Source: Paenibacillus pabuli
Lineage (GTDB): Bacteria > Bacillota > Bacilli > Paenibacillales > Paenibacillaceae
Length of the DNA: 64,000 bases
Direction: 5' to 3'
NCBI RefSeq assembly: GCF_023101145.1
Contig: NZ_CP073714.1
Span: 3,906,001-3,970,000, forward strand
Shown here: positions 16,721 to 25,616 of the stretch, in pieces
Position numbering within the stretch: the first letter of the stretch is position 1
Layout of the letters: each line of letters begins with the position of its first letter
The notes under the pieces: generated by a model
Databases searched by the model: none
Seen by the model: the letters and a program-made list of their open reading frames with translations, nothing else
Told to the model about the DNA's origin: nothing
Translations under genes and position numbers: made by a program

Positions 16721-16828
16721 TCATTTTTCAAGTTTAGCTAAGCCTTTTGCCATTCTCAAGAAATCTTTCTCACTAATTTGTCCAGACAGTTTTTGTTCAT
16801 TCAGCTTATTGGCTCCGACATGGAGCTC
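16721..16828 (-). pseudogene. C-terminal tail of an unknown gene
   Basis: An open stretch of about 35 codons with a convincing protein-like end ('ELHVGANKLNEQKLSGQIS' then 'EKDFLRMAKGLAKLEK' and a stop at 16721-16723) and no start. It is cut at about 16828 by the right end of the IS200/IS605 remnant. The family is not recognised. It is probably the end of a gene broken by the insertion or a later deletion. Confidence 0.4.
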
Positions 16829-17090
16829 CTATCCCTCGATATGTGAACTACACACCACCTAAGAGGTGGGGTGCTTCTTGGTCAATAGTGCAACTGCCTC
16901 AAGCTTACAGGGGAGTTCCTCCCCCAATGTATGCCATTTAGTTGGCGAGTTGCAGTAGATTGAGGGCCGCATTTCGATCACGATCATGTACGGTCTGGCA
17001 GGATGGGCACATCCATTCGCACAAAGCCAGATTTTTTACCTCCACATTTTTGTAACCACAACATGAACATAGCTGACTATATTACGAGCG
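16829..17090 (-). mobile_element. IS200/IS605 right end with tnpB tail and likely omegaRNA
   Basis: The minus strand at 16938-17078 encodes the last 45 or so residues of a TnpB: '[20 protein letters not shown]', '[20 protein letters not shown]', then a stop. The zinc-finger cysteines and the RDRNAA motif carrying the last RuvC acid are visible. The segment below it (16845-16937) has the hairpin ACCTCTTAGGT and ends GTGTAGTTCAC at about 16845, as expected for the IS605 right end, which also encodes the guide (omega) RNA scaffold. The rest of tnpB, tnpA and the left end are missing. Sequence just beyond the end (ATATCGAGGGATAGG) would be the guide. Confidence 0.75.
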
Positions 17091-17275
17091 GTTCTATTTA
17101 ACACTAACATTGTATTTTTGGCCTTTACCAACACCATTCTCTGAATTGTAATTTCGTATCAATATAAGTAGGAATTGTATTATTTACATTTGGCAACTTT
17201 CCGTTTTTGTCAAGTAAGCTACTGCTATGAGGATTTATAATGATCTAATTGTAATAAGTGTCTATCCAATTCAAA

Positions 17276-18229
17276 CTATAACGAATCTGCATCACGTTTT
17301 GCCCTTTGATATTCTCTTTCATCTCGAACTGCTCGATTCCATTCTGATTGCGAATACCTAACGTTATAATTAGCTTGTTTTACAAACATTTTTTTTGAAA
17401 AATTGGCCTGTTTCCGTTTTTCCTCAGCGTTATCATATGCCTTACTTTTTAATCGTTCTCTCTCTTCGTGTAAATTACTTTCCCCATTACTCCATCCGGT
17501 ACCATGGTTTGGATTACTAAATAATGAGACAACCTTATCCAGTACTAACAGCAAAACGAATACAATAGTACCACCGACCAAAAGTAAAAAATCAATGACT
17601 TTGAGCCGCATCATTCCTCCCTTCAAGGAAGATACGCTTCCTTTTTTTAATAACTTCAACATTCTAGCTTTATCTCTCTGGCTTAGAATCTCTCTATCGT
17701 ATTTTCCTGCCTCTATCTCTTCAATCAATCTTCCGTTAGTATTTGTTATACGAACCATAACTTTGTTGATCAACTTTGCAGATATCACAGCAAAGACAAT
17801 TGGAATAATGAATGAAATAGCTAGATGTATGAAACCATCCCATACATCAGATACTAGCATTTGAGATGCATACGTATTGGTTAAATTAAGTAGAAGAAAC
17901 AGAATAATAAATCCGCATACAGTTCCATACATACTATGCCATTTGAATTTTTTTTCATCATCAAAGGGATTGGACCGCCTTTTAATCTTATTCGTAAAGA
18001 GCTTTACAACTAAAATACTTATAAATCCAGCGGGGATGGCACATATCACACCATAGATACCAAGTGAGAAATGGTTTGTATGAGAAGAGTATAACCCCCC
18101 CTCAAAAATCACCTCTTGAGTCATTATTCGATTGAACAATTTATTGATTGCAATGGTCAAAATAATCGTTAGGATAATTACGGAAAAGGTCTTTCCTTTC
18201 AATGTTTCCTTCATCGTCCATTTGTTCAT
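17276..18229 (-). CDS. Uncharacterised multi-pass membrane protein
   Basis: A protein of about 317 residues with five hydrophobic segments: near residues 15-35, 60-80, 105-125, 135-155 and 220-245 of the longest frame. It ends in a long charged cytoplasmic-looking tail rich in Arg, Glu and Lys ('EERERLKSKAYDNAEEKRKQ' and onward). ATG 18229 has AAAGGA about ten bases upstream; two earlier in-frame ATGs (18253, 18250) have none. The family is not recognised. It stands alone between the IS605 remnant and a repeat-rich gap. A partner in a secretion, toxin-immunity or phage-defence system would be a guess. Confidence 0.55.
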   Translation of the reverse strand: MNKWTMKETLKGKTFSVIILTIILTIAINKLFNRIMTQEVIFEGGLYSSHTNHFSLGIYGVICAIPAGFISILVVKLFTNKIKRRSNPFDDEKKFKWHSMYGTVCGFIILFLLLNLTNTYASQMLVSDVWDGFIHLAISFIIPIVFAVISAKLINKVMVRITNTNGRLIEEIEAGKYDREILSQRDKARMLKLLKKGSVSSLKGGMMRLKVIDFLLLVGGTIVFVLLLVLDKVVSLFSNPNHGTGWSNGESNLHEERERLKSKAYDNAEEKRKQANFSKKMFVKQANYNVRYSQSEWNRAVRDEREYQRAKRDADSL

Positions 18230-18642
18230 CTCTTTCATTCCTTTACTCATCATTTAGGTTTCTACTCAGCAACCAAGTTAAATATAGATTCTACTAACGA
18301 TTTCTTTGTTAAAGAGACTTCCTATTCAATTGCTCTAGTACGTACGTTTCTGTTCCTGAAGCCATCAGCCTTACATCCTTTCTAACTAATACGGTTAAAA
18401 CTAGTTTCTTGACTACCTCAAGTTCGTATGTACTTATTTTCGGTGTTTTACTATGTATAGGTATATTAGGACCTAAATACTAACAAAACAGATTATAATA
18501 AGAATATTTTACCACTATATATTCATTTAATATAGGTATATCCTCTCGGTTCACCATGGCAATCCCCCTTTAATGATTACTACTGCAGGAAAACCGCCTT
18601 CTAAACAAACATGTTCCCGCTCAATTAGAGGACAGAGAAATA

Positions 18643-18690
18643 TTAGATATATATCTAATCGGAAATAGGAACATGTTCTTGTCCTCAGCA
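18643..18690 (+). repeat. Dispersed repeat, copy 2 (partial, 5' part)
   Basis: Only the leading part is present: the palindrome ATTAGATATATATCTAAT, then CGGAAATAGGAACATGTTCTTGTCC, before the match is lost. Same orientation as the other copies, 140 bases before copy 3. The remainder of 18255-19040 outside the repeats shows no coding signal. Confidence 0.7.
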
Positions 18691-18830
18691 GTTATTTTCA
18701 GTCCGATATTTCGCCTTTTTAATACTTAGCAACCGTGTTTTACCTCTCATCTTGTCAGTTGTCATATAATATTGTGAACATTTTTATGTATTATGGTACC
18801 TAATAAAGCTTTAAGTGCATGTGATCAATG

Positions 18831-18988
18831 TTTAGATGTACATCTAATCGGTAATCGGACTATGATCTTGTCCATTCCGGCAATCGGTACAAGTTCTTGT
18901 CCTTGGCTCGGGACACGAACTTGTACCGATTAATAAAAAAGTCGTTAAAATAGCGACTTCAATGGGACCATGTTCTTGTCCCGCAACA
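18831..18988 (+). repeat. Dispersed repeat, copy 3 (subfamily B, full)
   Basis: A complete copy. The leading TTAGATGTACATCTAA palindrome comes first, then motif GGACTATGATCTTGTCC. GGTACAAGTTCTTGTCC is followed after eight bases by its inverted partner GGACACGAACTTGTACC. Next come the terminator-like hairpin GTCGTTAAAATAGCGAC and GGGACCATGTTCTTGTCCC. Read on the minus strand it encodes L-R-D-K-N-M-V-P-L-K-S-L-F and a stop. Confidence 0.85.
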
Positions 18989-19042
18989 AAAATCCAGCCA
19001 AGATTTTTTTTCTTCTATTTCCTGTACCATTTAAAAGATCAT

Positions 19043-19180
19043 TTACATCAGAAATTTATTGTTACTTATTTGAACCCATCCACCTTCTTCAAACCTTTTT
19101 TTTTCAAAATAGTAATTTAATTCTAATAATTCTTTAAAATCTATTCTATTCCCTAGCGTCATTAGTTCCTTACTATCCAT
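19043..19180 (-). CDS. Small hypothetical protein (45 residues)
   Basis: ATG 19180 is preceded by GGAGGGAAGG at good spacing. The 45 codons end cleanly at 19043 (MDSKELMTLGNRIDFKELLE as N-terminus; C-terminus WVQISNNKFLM). Composition is Glu/Lys/aromatic-rich and protein-like. No family is recognised. It may be a small real gene or the surviving front of a longer one. It lies 55 bases from repeat copy 3, in the position where these repeats meet gene ends. Confidence 0.4.
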   Translation of the reverse strand: MDSKELMTLGNRIDFKELLELNYYFEKKRFEEGGWVQISNNKFLM

Positions 19181-19535
19181 GCTTCCTTCCCTCCAAGTCT
19201 TCCGATAATTTTTCATGTAATTACTTTATTGAAAACCTCCACTGTGACCCTAATTTGGAAAAGGGTTCCTTAATTAATCCGTCCAATAACTCAAATCATC
19301 TGCTCGAGACTGCGGTGGAGTCTTCGAAAGCTCGGGCTTCTTCGACTCTCGTTTCCAGCCTTGCACTATAACGATGTTGCTTATATCCGTTTTGTCACCC
19401 AATGATATGTAGTTTGACACCCTCTTCAATTGATAGTTAAATTTACATTCAGTTGCTTGAGGTACTTAGCCGTACCGATGAACAAATACTGTACGGAAAA
19501 TATATCAGGGCTAAGAGCATGTGATGTTATCTGCC

Positions 19536-20448
19536 TTAAACAAGAGGTTTAGAAATAATTATATTTACTCCTTCTTGATCGGCATCAAAACTAACACCAA
19601 GAGCTTCCCATAGATCTAAAATAATTTTGGCTAGAGTCAATAAATCCCTCACACCTGTCCAGTCCGGATAACGAGTGTATAAGTACTCTAATTCATCACT
19701 CAAACGAACAAGATAGAGAGTGAAATACTCCATTTGCATTTGATCCAGATATTTTTGGAGTTTGAGTCCATGAACTTGCCCTAATAAATTGCCTGTAATA
19801 TTTAGCAACAGATTGGACTCTTCTTGTATTTTGATAAATACTTTATAGGAGTTACCGTCCATGAAATATTCATCAATCGTTTCTCCCATGGTCTTTACTA
19901 TAGATTGAGAAAGGTTTCGTACATCTTCGTTTCTTAGAGTTGGGGTTTCAGTGAATGAAGCAATAGCCAAACGATCTGCAATATATTCCATCCACATAAT
20001 TTCTCCCAGTTTACAAGCAATTGTCAGAATGTCATCTCCACGAGTGACCTCAAATGACCCATAGGAATGAAACCTCATAGTATTATCATGAACATGCGCT
20101 AACTCGTGATGAAGTGTATGTATTGCTATGTCTTTAGCTTCTTCATTGAATAATGCCCAAAAAAGAATATCTGTTACGAAGATCGTATATTTCTGATGAT
20201 TATTCTCAATGTAACTTAACCTTGGCTACAGCCGAACCAAATGAGGCCTCAGTGTACCCCTCTTGAATCAACTTTGACCGTTGGAATGAAATGAGATCCA
20301 CTTTGAACGCACTGGTGTAAACAATCAACTCTAAGTCATTTATATCTAATCCTGATATAAGTTGAAGAACTAATTTTTGAATAGATTTTGTTGCAGCATC
20401 TTTTTGTACTTGATCAATGTCCTGTATTCTAAGATCAATTTCAAACAT
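19536..20448 (-). pseudogene. Zinc-metallopeptidase-like gene split by a frameshift
   Basis: Two open pieces form one gene. The first (20448 to about 20215) encodes 80 residues from MFEIDLRIQDIDQV. The second, from about 20213 on, continues in another frame as 'SYIENNHQKYTIFVTDILFW', then 'TLHHELAHVHD' and the rest to 19536. The HELAH motif (HExxH) with 'EYIADRLA' about 30-35 residues later (Glu as third ligand) is the signature of gluzincin-type zinc peptidases. Removing one A near 20213 (GTT-A-AGT) restores a continuous frame of about 300 residues. Secretion signals are absent. The function is unknown; small cytosolic HExxH proteins of this kind often accompany toxin or regulator genes. Confidence 0.65.
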
Positions 20449-20742
20449 TTTCCCACCACTTTTCCTTGTTTAATTTTTCAAAAGGAGAGTTAATTCGAAT
20501 ATTTAAAGCTATAGGTCAGTTGTCACACTTAATTTTACAATATTCAATCTATGAATTACATGCCGAACTCTGACTTTCCTTCTATTTTTGTTTCTCCCAG
20601 TTTGAGCACTCCATCCCTCATAAAGTTCCACTGTACTGCACCCCTGTGTTTGTTTAGGCACTGCAATCAATTTTATACAGGTAAATCTACAAATCTATCG
20701 TATGTCGCCTTACATCTAAATTGCGGCTGTCAGAAACAACAC

Positions 20743-20792
20743 AATGACAAAGAACTGATCCTTAATTAAAAAAGGATAGTTTCTTTGTCATT
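20743..20792. repeat. Near-perfect 21-base inverted repeat
   Basis: AATGACAAAGAAC-TGATCCTT and AAGGATAGTTTCTTTGTCATT are inverted copies separated by about eight bases. The surrounding gap (20449-21035) has no supported gene. It could be a bidirectional terminator of lost genes; there is no T tract to prove it. Confidence 0.6.
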
Positions 20793-21035
20793 GAAATGAG
20801 AGAAGCTTTACCCGTCTTTGCCAAGAAGTTGGCTTGATCCATTGTAGTTTCATTACATTGCATCTTAGGTGTTTTCAATTTAAAGGACGAAAGTCTTTAT
20901 AATCATCATATAAGTATTCACCCGTGTAGGACTTGGTTGTAAAACGCGTTATAAAACTAATCAATCATCCGCCACTTAAATCCACGGACTTTCTGTTGAA
21001 TCATGGAATTTAATATCCGGTAAGTTTATTTAAAC

Positions 21036-21200
21036 TTAAAGTTTAAACGGCAAATCCTCCCCTTCATTTTCCATAGCTGTAGATTCATTTAATTCTTCAT
21101 CCGAACGTCCAAGCCTTTTCATTAACGCATCATACTGCAATTTTATTTTTTTGTTATCAGGGAACAACAGCCCAAGAGAGGGCACTTTTTGAGTGTCCAT
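21036..21200 (-). CDS. Small hypothetical protein downstream of the 887-residue gene
   Basis: A 54-codon frame (N-terminus MDTQKVPSLGLLFPDNKKIK, C-terminus ENEGEDLPFKL) begins 43 bases after the stop of the 887-residue protein on the same strand. GAGAG just before the ATG is a weak ribosome site; a GTG four codons earlier is an alternative start. It is acidic and Asn/Glu-rich. No family is recognised. The short distance suggests co-transcription with the large upstream gene and possibly a partner protein. Confidence 0.45.
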   Translation of the reverse strand: MDTQKVPSLGLLFPDNKKIKLQYDALMKRLGRSDEELNESTAMENEGEDLPFKL

Positions 21201-21243
21201 CTCTCGGGTCACAGTTCAGATTCCAGACTTAGCGGTTTTATTT

Positions 21244-23907
21244 TTACGGTAGGGCCTGTACCAATCTGTCTGACAATGCCTTTACCCCTGAAAGTGGATC
21301 CTGGAATGAGAAGTCCAGATCAAGGTGCTGAGATCCTCCTATAAAGTGAATATCCATGGATAAGGAAACATGTCCTTCCCCTACGGATTGTATGTTCCCT
21401 TCAAAGGAGATTCTGTTCACCTCAAACAATGCCGGTAGACCTTGGGCTTGAATAAATCCGGTAACAACATCATATTTTCCAGCAAGTCTCTGCAGGACTC
21501 CGAGTTCATTCCTGTGCATTTCGAGTTGTTCGTTTGCAATTTGTATACTGCTTTCAAATCCCAGGTATGTTGGATCCAATTCGAGAGGAACGATTTGACT
21601 TAGCGTGTCATGCGCTGCAGTTGCTACCGTTTGTGCATTTCCTAAATGGCCATCTAAATCATTAATCAAATTTCTTAAACGATCCCTTTCTTCTTTTAAT
21701 CTCCTTAGTCCTGTCGGATCTAATAAAATTTCGGCAATTCTGCGCAAAACATCATCTAATGACCTCTGATTAAGGGTGATTTCGTCGCGAATTCTTCTAA
21801 CTTCATCTTCTGCAGCTTGTACAGTCTGCTCCTTAGCACTTTTGTCATTGTCGATTTGATCTTTTCTTTGTTGGAGAGAAACGCCCAGGGATTCCAATTG
21901 ATTTTCAAGATTATCGACGCCTGATTGCACTTGAGTGATTTTATCTCTCACAACTGAAGCTGATTCCTGCAATATTCGGCGGGTTTCGTTGTTGAAATAT
22001 TGCAACATGTCATTTTGCATATTTGCCTTAACGTTGAGTTCACCGTTACGCAAAGAACCTGTTGTTTCTGCTTGGATACTCGCTTCGAATAAATTGAAGA
22101 TCTTTTCAGTAAATGAAAACTCAAGTTTTTCGGGTTTGATTAAGATGTGAGTTTGCAGCGTGACACCCAGTAACTGAATCCCGGCGTCTAACTGGAATAG
22201 GAAAGGCTCTCGGGCAAGGGAATGATAAACTATTTTTGCACCTTGTTCCGGGGATTCGCCATAAACTTTCAATACATTGCCTACCTGAATGGGATCCATT
22301 TGCCCATCAAATGTAATTCCGTTTTCTACAACTGCAGCCTGGACGGCGACTTCAAGGCCGAATGCATTCATTTTGCCATGAACCCTGAACCCGAAAGGCA
22401 TTTGAACCCCATTAATCTTAGTCCCTAAAGGATTGGCAACAATATATATTAGGACATTGGATACGGAAACGTCTATAAAGCCTTCAGGGAGAGTAAGGTC
22501 TGTAAAAGCTCTTATCAATCTGGATGTACTAAGTTCCCCATCGAGATTTCCAAATAACGTATCGGGCACCCCACTGGCCGTAAAACGGCAAGCAACGCTT
22601 ATTTTCAAGTCGTCTCCCAATTGAATATCACCGGCTACCGCTAACTTTGGATCTGGATTTGTCTGGAATTCCAATACTACATTACCAATATCGAACATTG
22701 GAATCCCAAAAGGGTGACTCCAAATTCCTTGCATCGCTAGCTTATAAGATGCTCCCGTTTGCTGGAGCTCTATACTTCCACTAAAGGGGAGCCGATCATT
22801 TTGAATTTGTATGATGGTCGATAATTGGAAGGCTATGACAAACGGCTCTGGTTGTAGAACCAATCCAACGTCATTGAAGGTGACCCCAAATAGCGATATG
22901 GATTTTTCTAATTGTGATACCAACCGGGTCGCAGGCAAATTCGGAGAAATCATACCACCAATTTGCAATTCTGGTATTTGAAATAAGAGTCGCAGTACTT
23001 CCAAACCTAAGCCTTCCATTTTTAACTTGCCGCTAAAGCTGCAGCCTTCCATAACGGAAATGAATGGACTAGCATTTTCGCTTAATTTCATGGGTACGGC
23101 GGGGTGGGTGATGGAGGAGTATATCAATTCTTGTTCCTCAATTTGTAATGAGTCAAACACCTTAAAAATATCTGATATCTTGGATAACTTCCAATCCTGT
23201 GGTAAAGAAAGCACGACAACGTAGTGCCAGAAGCTGTGGTATTGGAATACAAGGAGATGAATTTGTCCAAGGTCAGGAATATCGGCCTTAATCCTTAGAG
23301 GTTCACCTTCAGAGCGAGAGCCTATGGAAAATTGAATATTTTGGATTGTTAAATCTGGAAGTCCACTAAGAGTGATTTGTCTTGCACAACAAATGGAAAT
23401 CAGGCGCTGAAGAGAGAAGGTCGCAATTTCTCCTTGAAATAATTTATCGCCCAATAAATCCATTGTGAATTGGATAGCTTGTCCCTCGATCTGAACGTTG
23501 CTACTCAACACAGCAGATTGCATCCCGTCTGCCTGTGCATTGATTTTTACTCCGATATCGGATAAGTTCACTGTCATAATGCCGATAGAAGTGGTGATTC
23601 GTTGAGGTACATCCGATTGAATGTCAGCAAACAGCTCCAATTTTTCTTGAGTCACTTTGAAATGAATGGTTCCATTCATCGGTAAAAGCCCAAGCAAAGA
23701 CATTTTTCCATTTAGAACAACCTCTTCGTTTTGTTTTACAACCTCAGCTGATTCAACAATAAAACTTCGTCTATCGGTGATTTGGAATAACAACTTCCGA
23801 ATTTCCTCAGGAAGGAAATTCAAGCTGGTTACATATAATCTCCCATTTGTTAAAGCTTCCTGAATACTTTTTTCAATAAAATCAACAGTTACTAAGGTTT
23901 CAGGCAT
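21244..23907 (-). CDS. Large beta-rich protein with coiled coil, no recognised family
   Basis: An 887-residue protein with no signal peptide, membrane segment or known motif. Residues 1-620 are a succession of amphipathic beta-strand units of similar style, often containing 'L.G' turns and 'PFGIPMF' or 'PFGFRVHG' loops: for example 'GSIELQQTGASYKLAMQGIW', 'VAGDIQLGDDLKISVACRFT' and 'QLLGVTLQTHILIKPEKLEF'. About residues 640-780 form a coiled coil (IRRLKEERDRLRNLINDL-like heptads). A final beta unit (about 820-887) returns to the same pattern. It could be a scaffold, a lipid-binding groove protein or a toxin component; none can be shown. The start is preceded by GGGAGGCTAT. A small gene follows closely. 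Confidence 0.75.
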   Translation of the reverse strand: MPETLVTVDFIEKSIQEALTNGRLYVTSLNFLPEEIRKLLFQITDRRSFIVESAEVVKQNEEVVLNGKMSLLGLLPMNGTIHFKVTQEKLELFADIQSDVPQRITTSIGIMTVNLSDIGVKINAQADGMQSAVLSSNVQIEGQAIQFTMDLLGDKLFQGEIATFSLQRLISICCARQITLSGLPDLTIQNIQFSIGSRSEGEPLRIKADIPDLGQIHLLVFQYHSFWHYVVVLSLPQDWKLSKISDIFKVFDSLQIEEQELIYSSITHPAVPMKLSENASPFISVMEGCSFSGKLKMEGLGLEVLRLLFQIPELQIGGMISPNLPATRLVSQLEKSISLFGVTFNDVGLVLQPEPFVIAFQLSTIIQIQNDRLPFSGSIELQQTGASYKLAMQGIWSHPFGIPMFDIGNVVLEFQTNPDPKLAVAGDIQLGDDLKISVACRFTASGVPDTLFGNLDGELSTSRLIRAFTDLTLPEGFIDVSVSNVLIYIVANPLGTKINGVQMPFGFRVHGKMNAFGLEVAVQAAVVENGITFDGQMDPIQVGNVLKVYGESPEQGAKIVYHSLAREPFLFQLDAGIQLLGVTLQTHILIKPEKLEFSFTEKIFNLFEASIQAETTGSLRNGELNVKANMQNDMLQYFNNETRRILQESASVVRDKITQVQSGVDNLENQLESLGVSLQQRKDQIDNDKSAKEQTVQAAEDEVRRIRDEITLNQRSLDDVLRRIAEILLDPTGLRRLKEERDRLRNLINDLDGHLGNAQTVATAAHDTLSQIVPLELDPTYLGFESSIQIANEQLEMHRNELGVLQRLAGKYDVVTGFIQAQGLPALFEVNRISFEGNIQSVGEGHVSLSMDIHFIGGSQHLDLDFSFQDPLSGVKALSDRLVQALP

Positions 23908-24366
23908 AACATAGCCTCCCTATATCCCAGTATTCAAAACGCTTTCTGCATTATTTTCTTCACGTTGCTTCAATTTATACATCCTTTGGAATGATTTAAA
24001 TGCTTGAATGGCAACTTACTAATCAGTGAGTCGAAAATATAGAAATCAAAGAGCAATTTAAAAGTGAGTTATCGATGTCCGTTTTTTAGGAGCGCGCGAG
24101 CTACTGTGTTATTAGGATGGTACGACACTTCGGACCAAGCAACTCGAAAGATCTTCAAAACAGCCCAACTTCATCAGAATAAAGTACCATGGTAATTTAT
24201 CTACAAAAGTTTTTAGTACTATAGAGGAAACTCATGCAAGTAGCCGTTTTAATAAAATGGAATTAGATGTGTAGATGAGAGGAATAAAAAATAAAAAGAT
24301 GACAATTCTAATCATTAAATATCAGAACATCTGATCCACACAAAAAATTTAGATTGGGGTGATACG
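23908..24366. other. Divergent intergenic region, no gene seen
   Basis: This gap separates the minus-strand 887-residue gene from the plus-strand L,D-transpeptidase-like gene, so it must hold both promoters. No coding frame, strong hairpin or repeat copy is visible, and no promoter boxes were good enough to report. Confidence 0.4.
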
Positions 24367-24975
24367 ATGAGTATTAGATACGTTTCAAATGCTGACAATG
24401 AAGGCTGGTTATTAGTCAGATTATCAGGAAGTCAAAATCCAGAAGCATTGCCACAATATCTTAGAGTTGATTATACAAACACTGATGCTGGCCGTGAACA
24501 TTTTAAAATTATAGAGGGAGCCTACTTGGGGAAAGAAGGAAGTGTAAAATTAAAAGAAGACGGTAGTTCCTATTTAGCTAATGGTGATCCAAAACTACCA
24601 GCTGCTAAAGTTCACTTTGTAATAGAAAATAAAAAGTTATGGTACGAGGATGGAGGATGGATTGGACCTATCGATGCAAAAACTCATCCTGATAATAAGG
24701 TACCTGTAGGTATCCATGATATTGAAATTCCAGATAATCCTCATAAAGTCCCAGAAGATTATATGCAGAAATCCATATTTGCAAAAACATGGTTTAGAAT
24801 TAGTCATTCAGGGGATCGTTATCTTCACACCGGATCTGTATCAGCTGGTTGCGTCACAGTTACTGATATTCCGAAATGGACAGATCTGTATAACTACCTA
24901 ATTGCCAGAAGGAAGGGTGATTCAAAAAGTATTGGCGAAATTCATGTTTTTGAAAAAGAATCTCAACGAACTTAA
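24367..24975 (+). CDS. L,D-transpeptidase-like protein without signal peptide
   Basis: A 202-residue protein whose C-terminal half carries a YkuD-type active-site pattern: H154 in 'RYLHTGSVSAGCVTVTD', then S159-x-G161-C162. This fits the H...[ST]xGC catalytic arrangement of L,D-transpeptidases, which cross-link or cleave peptidoglycan through the Cys. The preceding 'PVGIHDIEIPDNPH' also suits the family. There is no signal peptide, LysM or membrane segment, unlike housekeeping enzymes. A secreted-by-other-means effector (compare the Tlde1 type VI effectors) or a phage-type enzyme is possible. GGGGTGAT lies five bases before the ATG. Convergent with an AbiH remnant that overlaps its end. Confidence 0.6.
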   Translation: MSIRYVSNADNEGWLLVRLSGSQNPEALPQYLRVDYTNTDAGREHFKIIEGAYLGKEGSVKLKEDGSSYLANGDPKLPAAKVHFVIENKKLWYEDGGWIGPIDAKTHPDNKVPVGIHDIEIPDNPHKVPEDYMQKSIFAKTWFRISHSGDRYLHTGSVSAGCVTVTDIPKWTDLYNYLIARRKGDSKSIGEIHVFEKESQRT

Positions 24976-25456
24976 TAAGATAACTTCTTGTTGCTGTTTA
25001 CGTTCTTCGGGAGTATTATGTTCATTCAAATACCAAGTAACATCTTTGGATAAACTCTTACAAATCTCTTGGATATAAATTTCATCCACCTTAGAAAAGG
25101 AAAATCCAAAGGAATACACTTTATCAACAGGTTCTTTCATCAAATCTTCAAAGAACGCTTATTCTTACTGATTGCACTCGTTGTATCTTTCCTTAGCAAT
25201 TTATCAATTTCGCTAAGGGCTGTTTCTGAACCAGTGTAATCATCCATATAACGTTCCGTAAAGTCTTCATCATTACCATGTCCAAAAACTAATTCAGTAC
25301 CTTGTTTACCATGGATATGGCAGACGCGCTGAGCCCCATATACAGATTCCAATGTCGAGGTATATGTTGAATGTAAGGAAGCAATCTTGTTCAGGGTCTA
25401 TCAAAGAAGAAAAATTTTCGATTTCTTCAACTTCATCAATCTCTATTGTATCAATC
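24976..25456 (-). pseudogene. AbiH-like abortive-infection gene, broken
   Basis: Three frame-shifted pieces read as one protein. From 25456 comes 'DEVEEIENFSSLIDPEQDCF' then LTFN. After skipping one base near 25376 comes 'YTSTLESVYGAQRVCHIHGK' and 'ELVFGHGND'. A further shift near 25145 leads to 'AFFEDLMKEPVDKVYSFGFS'. The F-L-x-F-N-Y-T-x-T-L-E...H-I-H-G-K...G-H-G-N pattern is typical of AbiH, a phage abortive-infection protein. The start is missing and the upstream border is exactly a fragment of the dispersed repeat (25457-25485). The 3' end runs into the convergent transpeptidase gene. Non-functional. Confidence 0.72.
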
Positions 25457-25485
25457 CAATGGGAACATGTTCTTGTCCCCAGACA
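25457..25485 (+). repeat. Dispersed repeat, copy 4 (3' end only)
   Basis: CAATGGGAACATGTTCTTGT followed by CCCCAGACA is the terminal motif of the family, same orientation as the others. It marks the broken upstream edge of the AbiH remnant. Confidence 0.75.
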
Positions 25486-25578
25486 TTAGGCCCTCAACAT
25501 TTCAATTCTGCTTTTTCTCTTCAACTTTTTCCACATCCCTTCCATTTTAATATCAATTCAACCCGATAGTTGAACAAA

Positions 25579-25605
25579 AGCAGCCGATCACAATGGTCAG
25601 CTGCT
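25579..25605 (-). terminator. Probable terminator of the sigma/anti-sigma operon
   Basis: On the minus strand, AGCAGCTGACC/GATCGGCTGCT form an 11-base stem with two mismatches, followed by TTTTGTT. It lies 130 bases after the anti-sigma gene. Confidence 0.55.
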
Positions 25606-25616
25606 GCTTCCTTGGT

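Noticed and set aside
20551-20769. 72-codon plus-strand frame in the gap before the 887-residue gene
   Set aside because: No ribosome site, Cys/His-rich shadow-like composition, and its end overlaps an inverted repeat.
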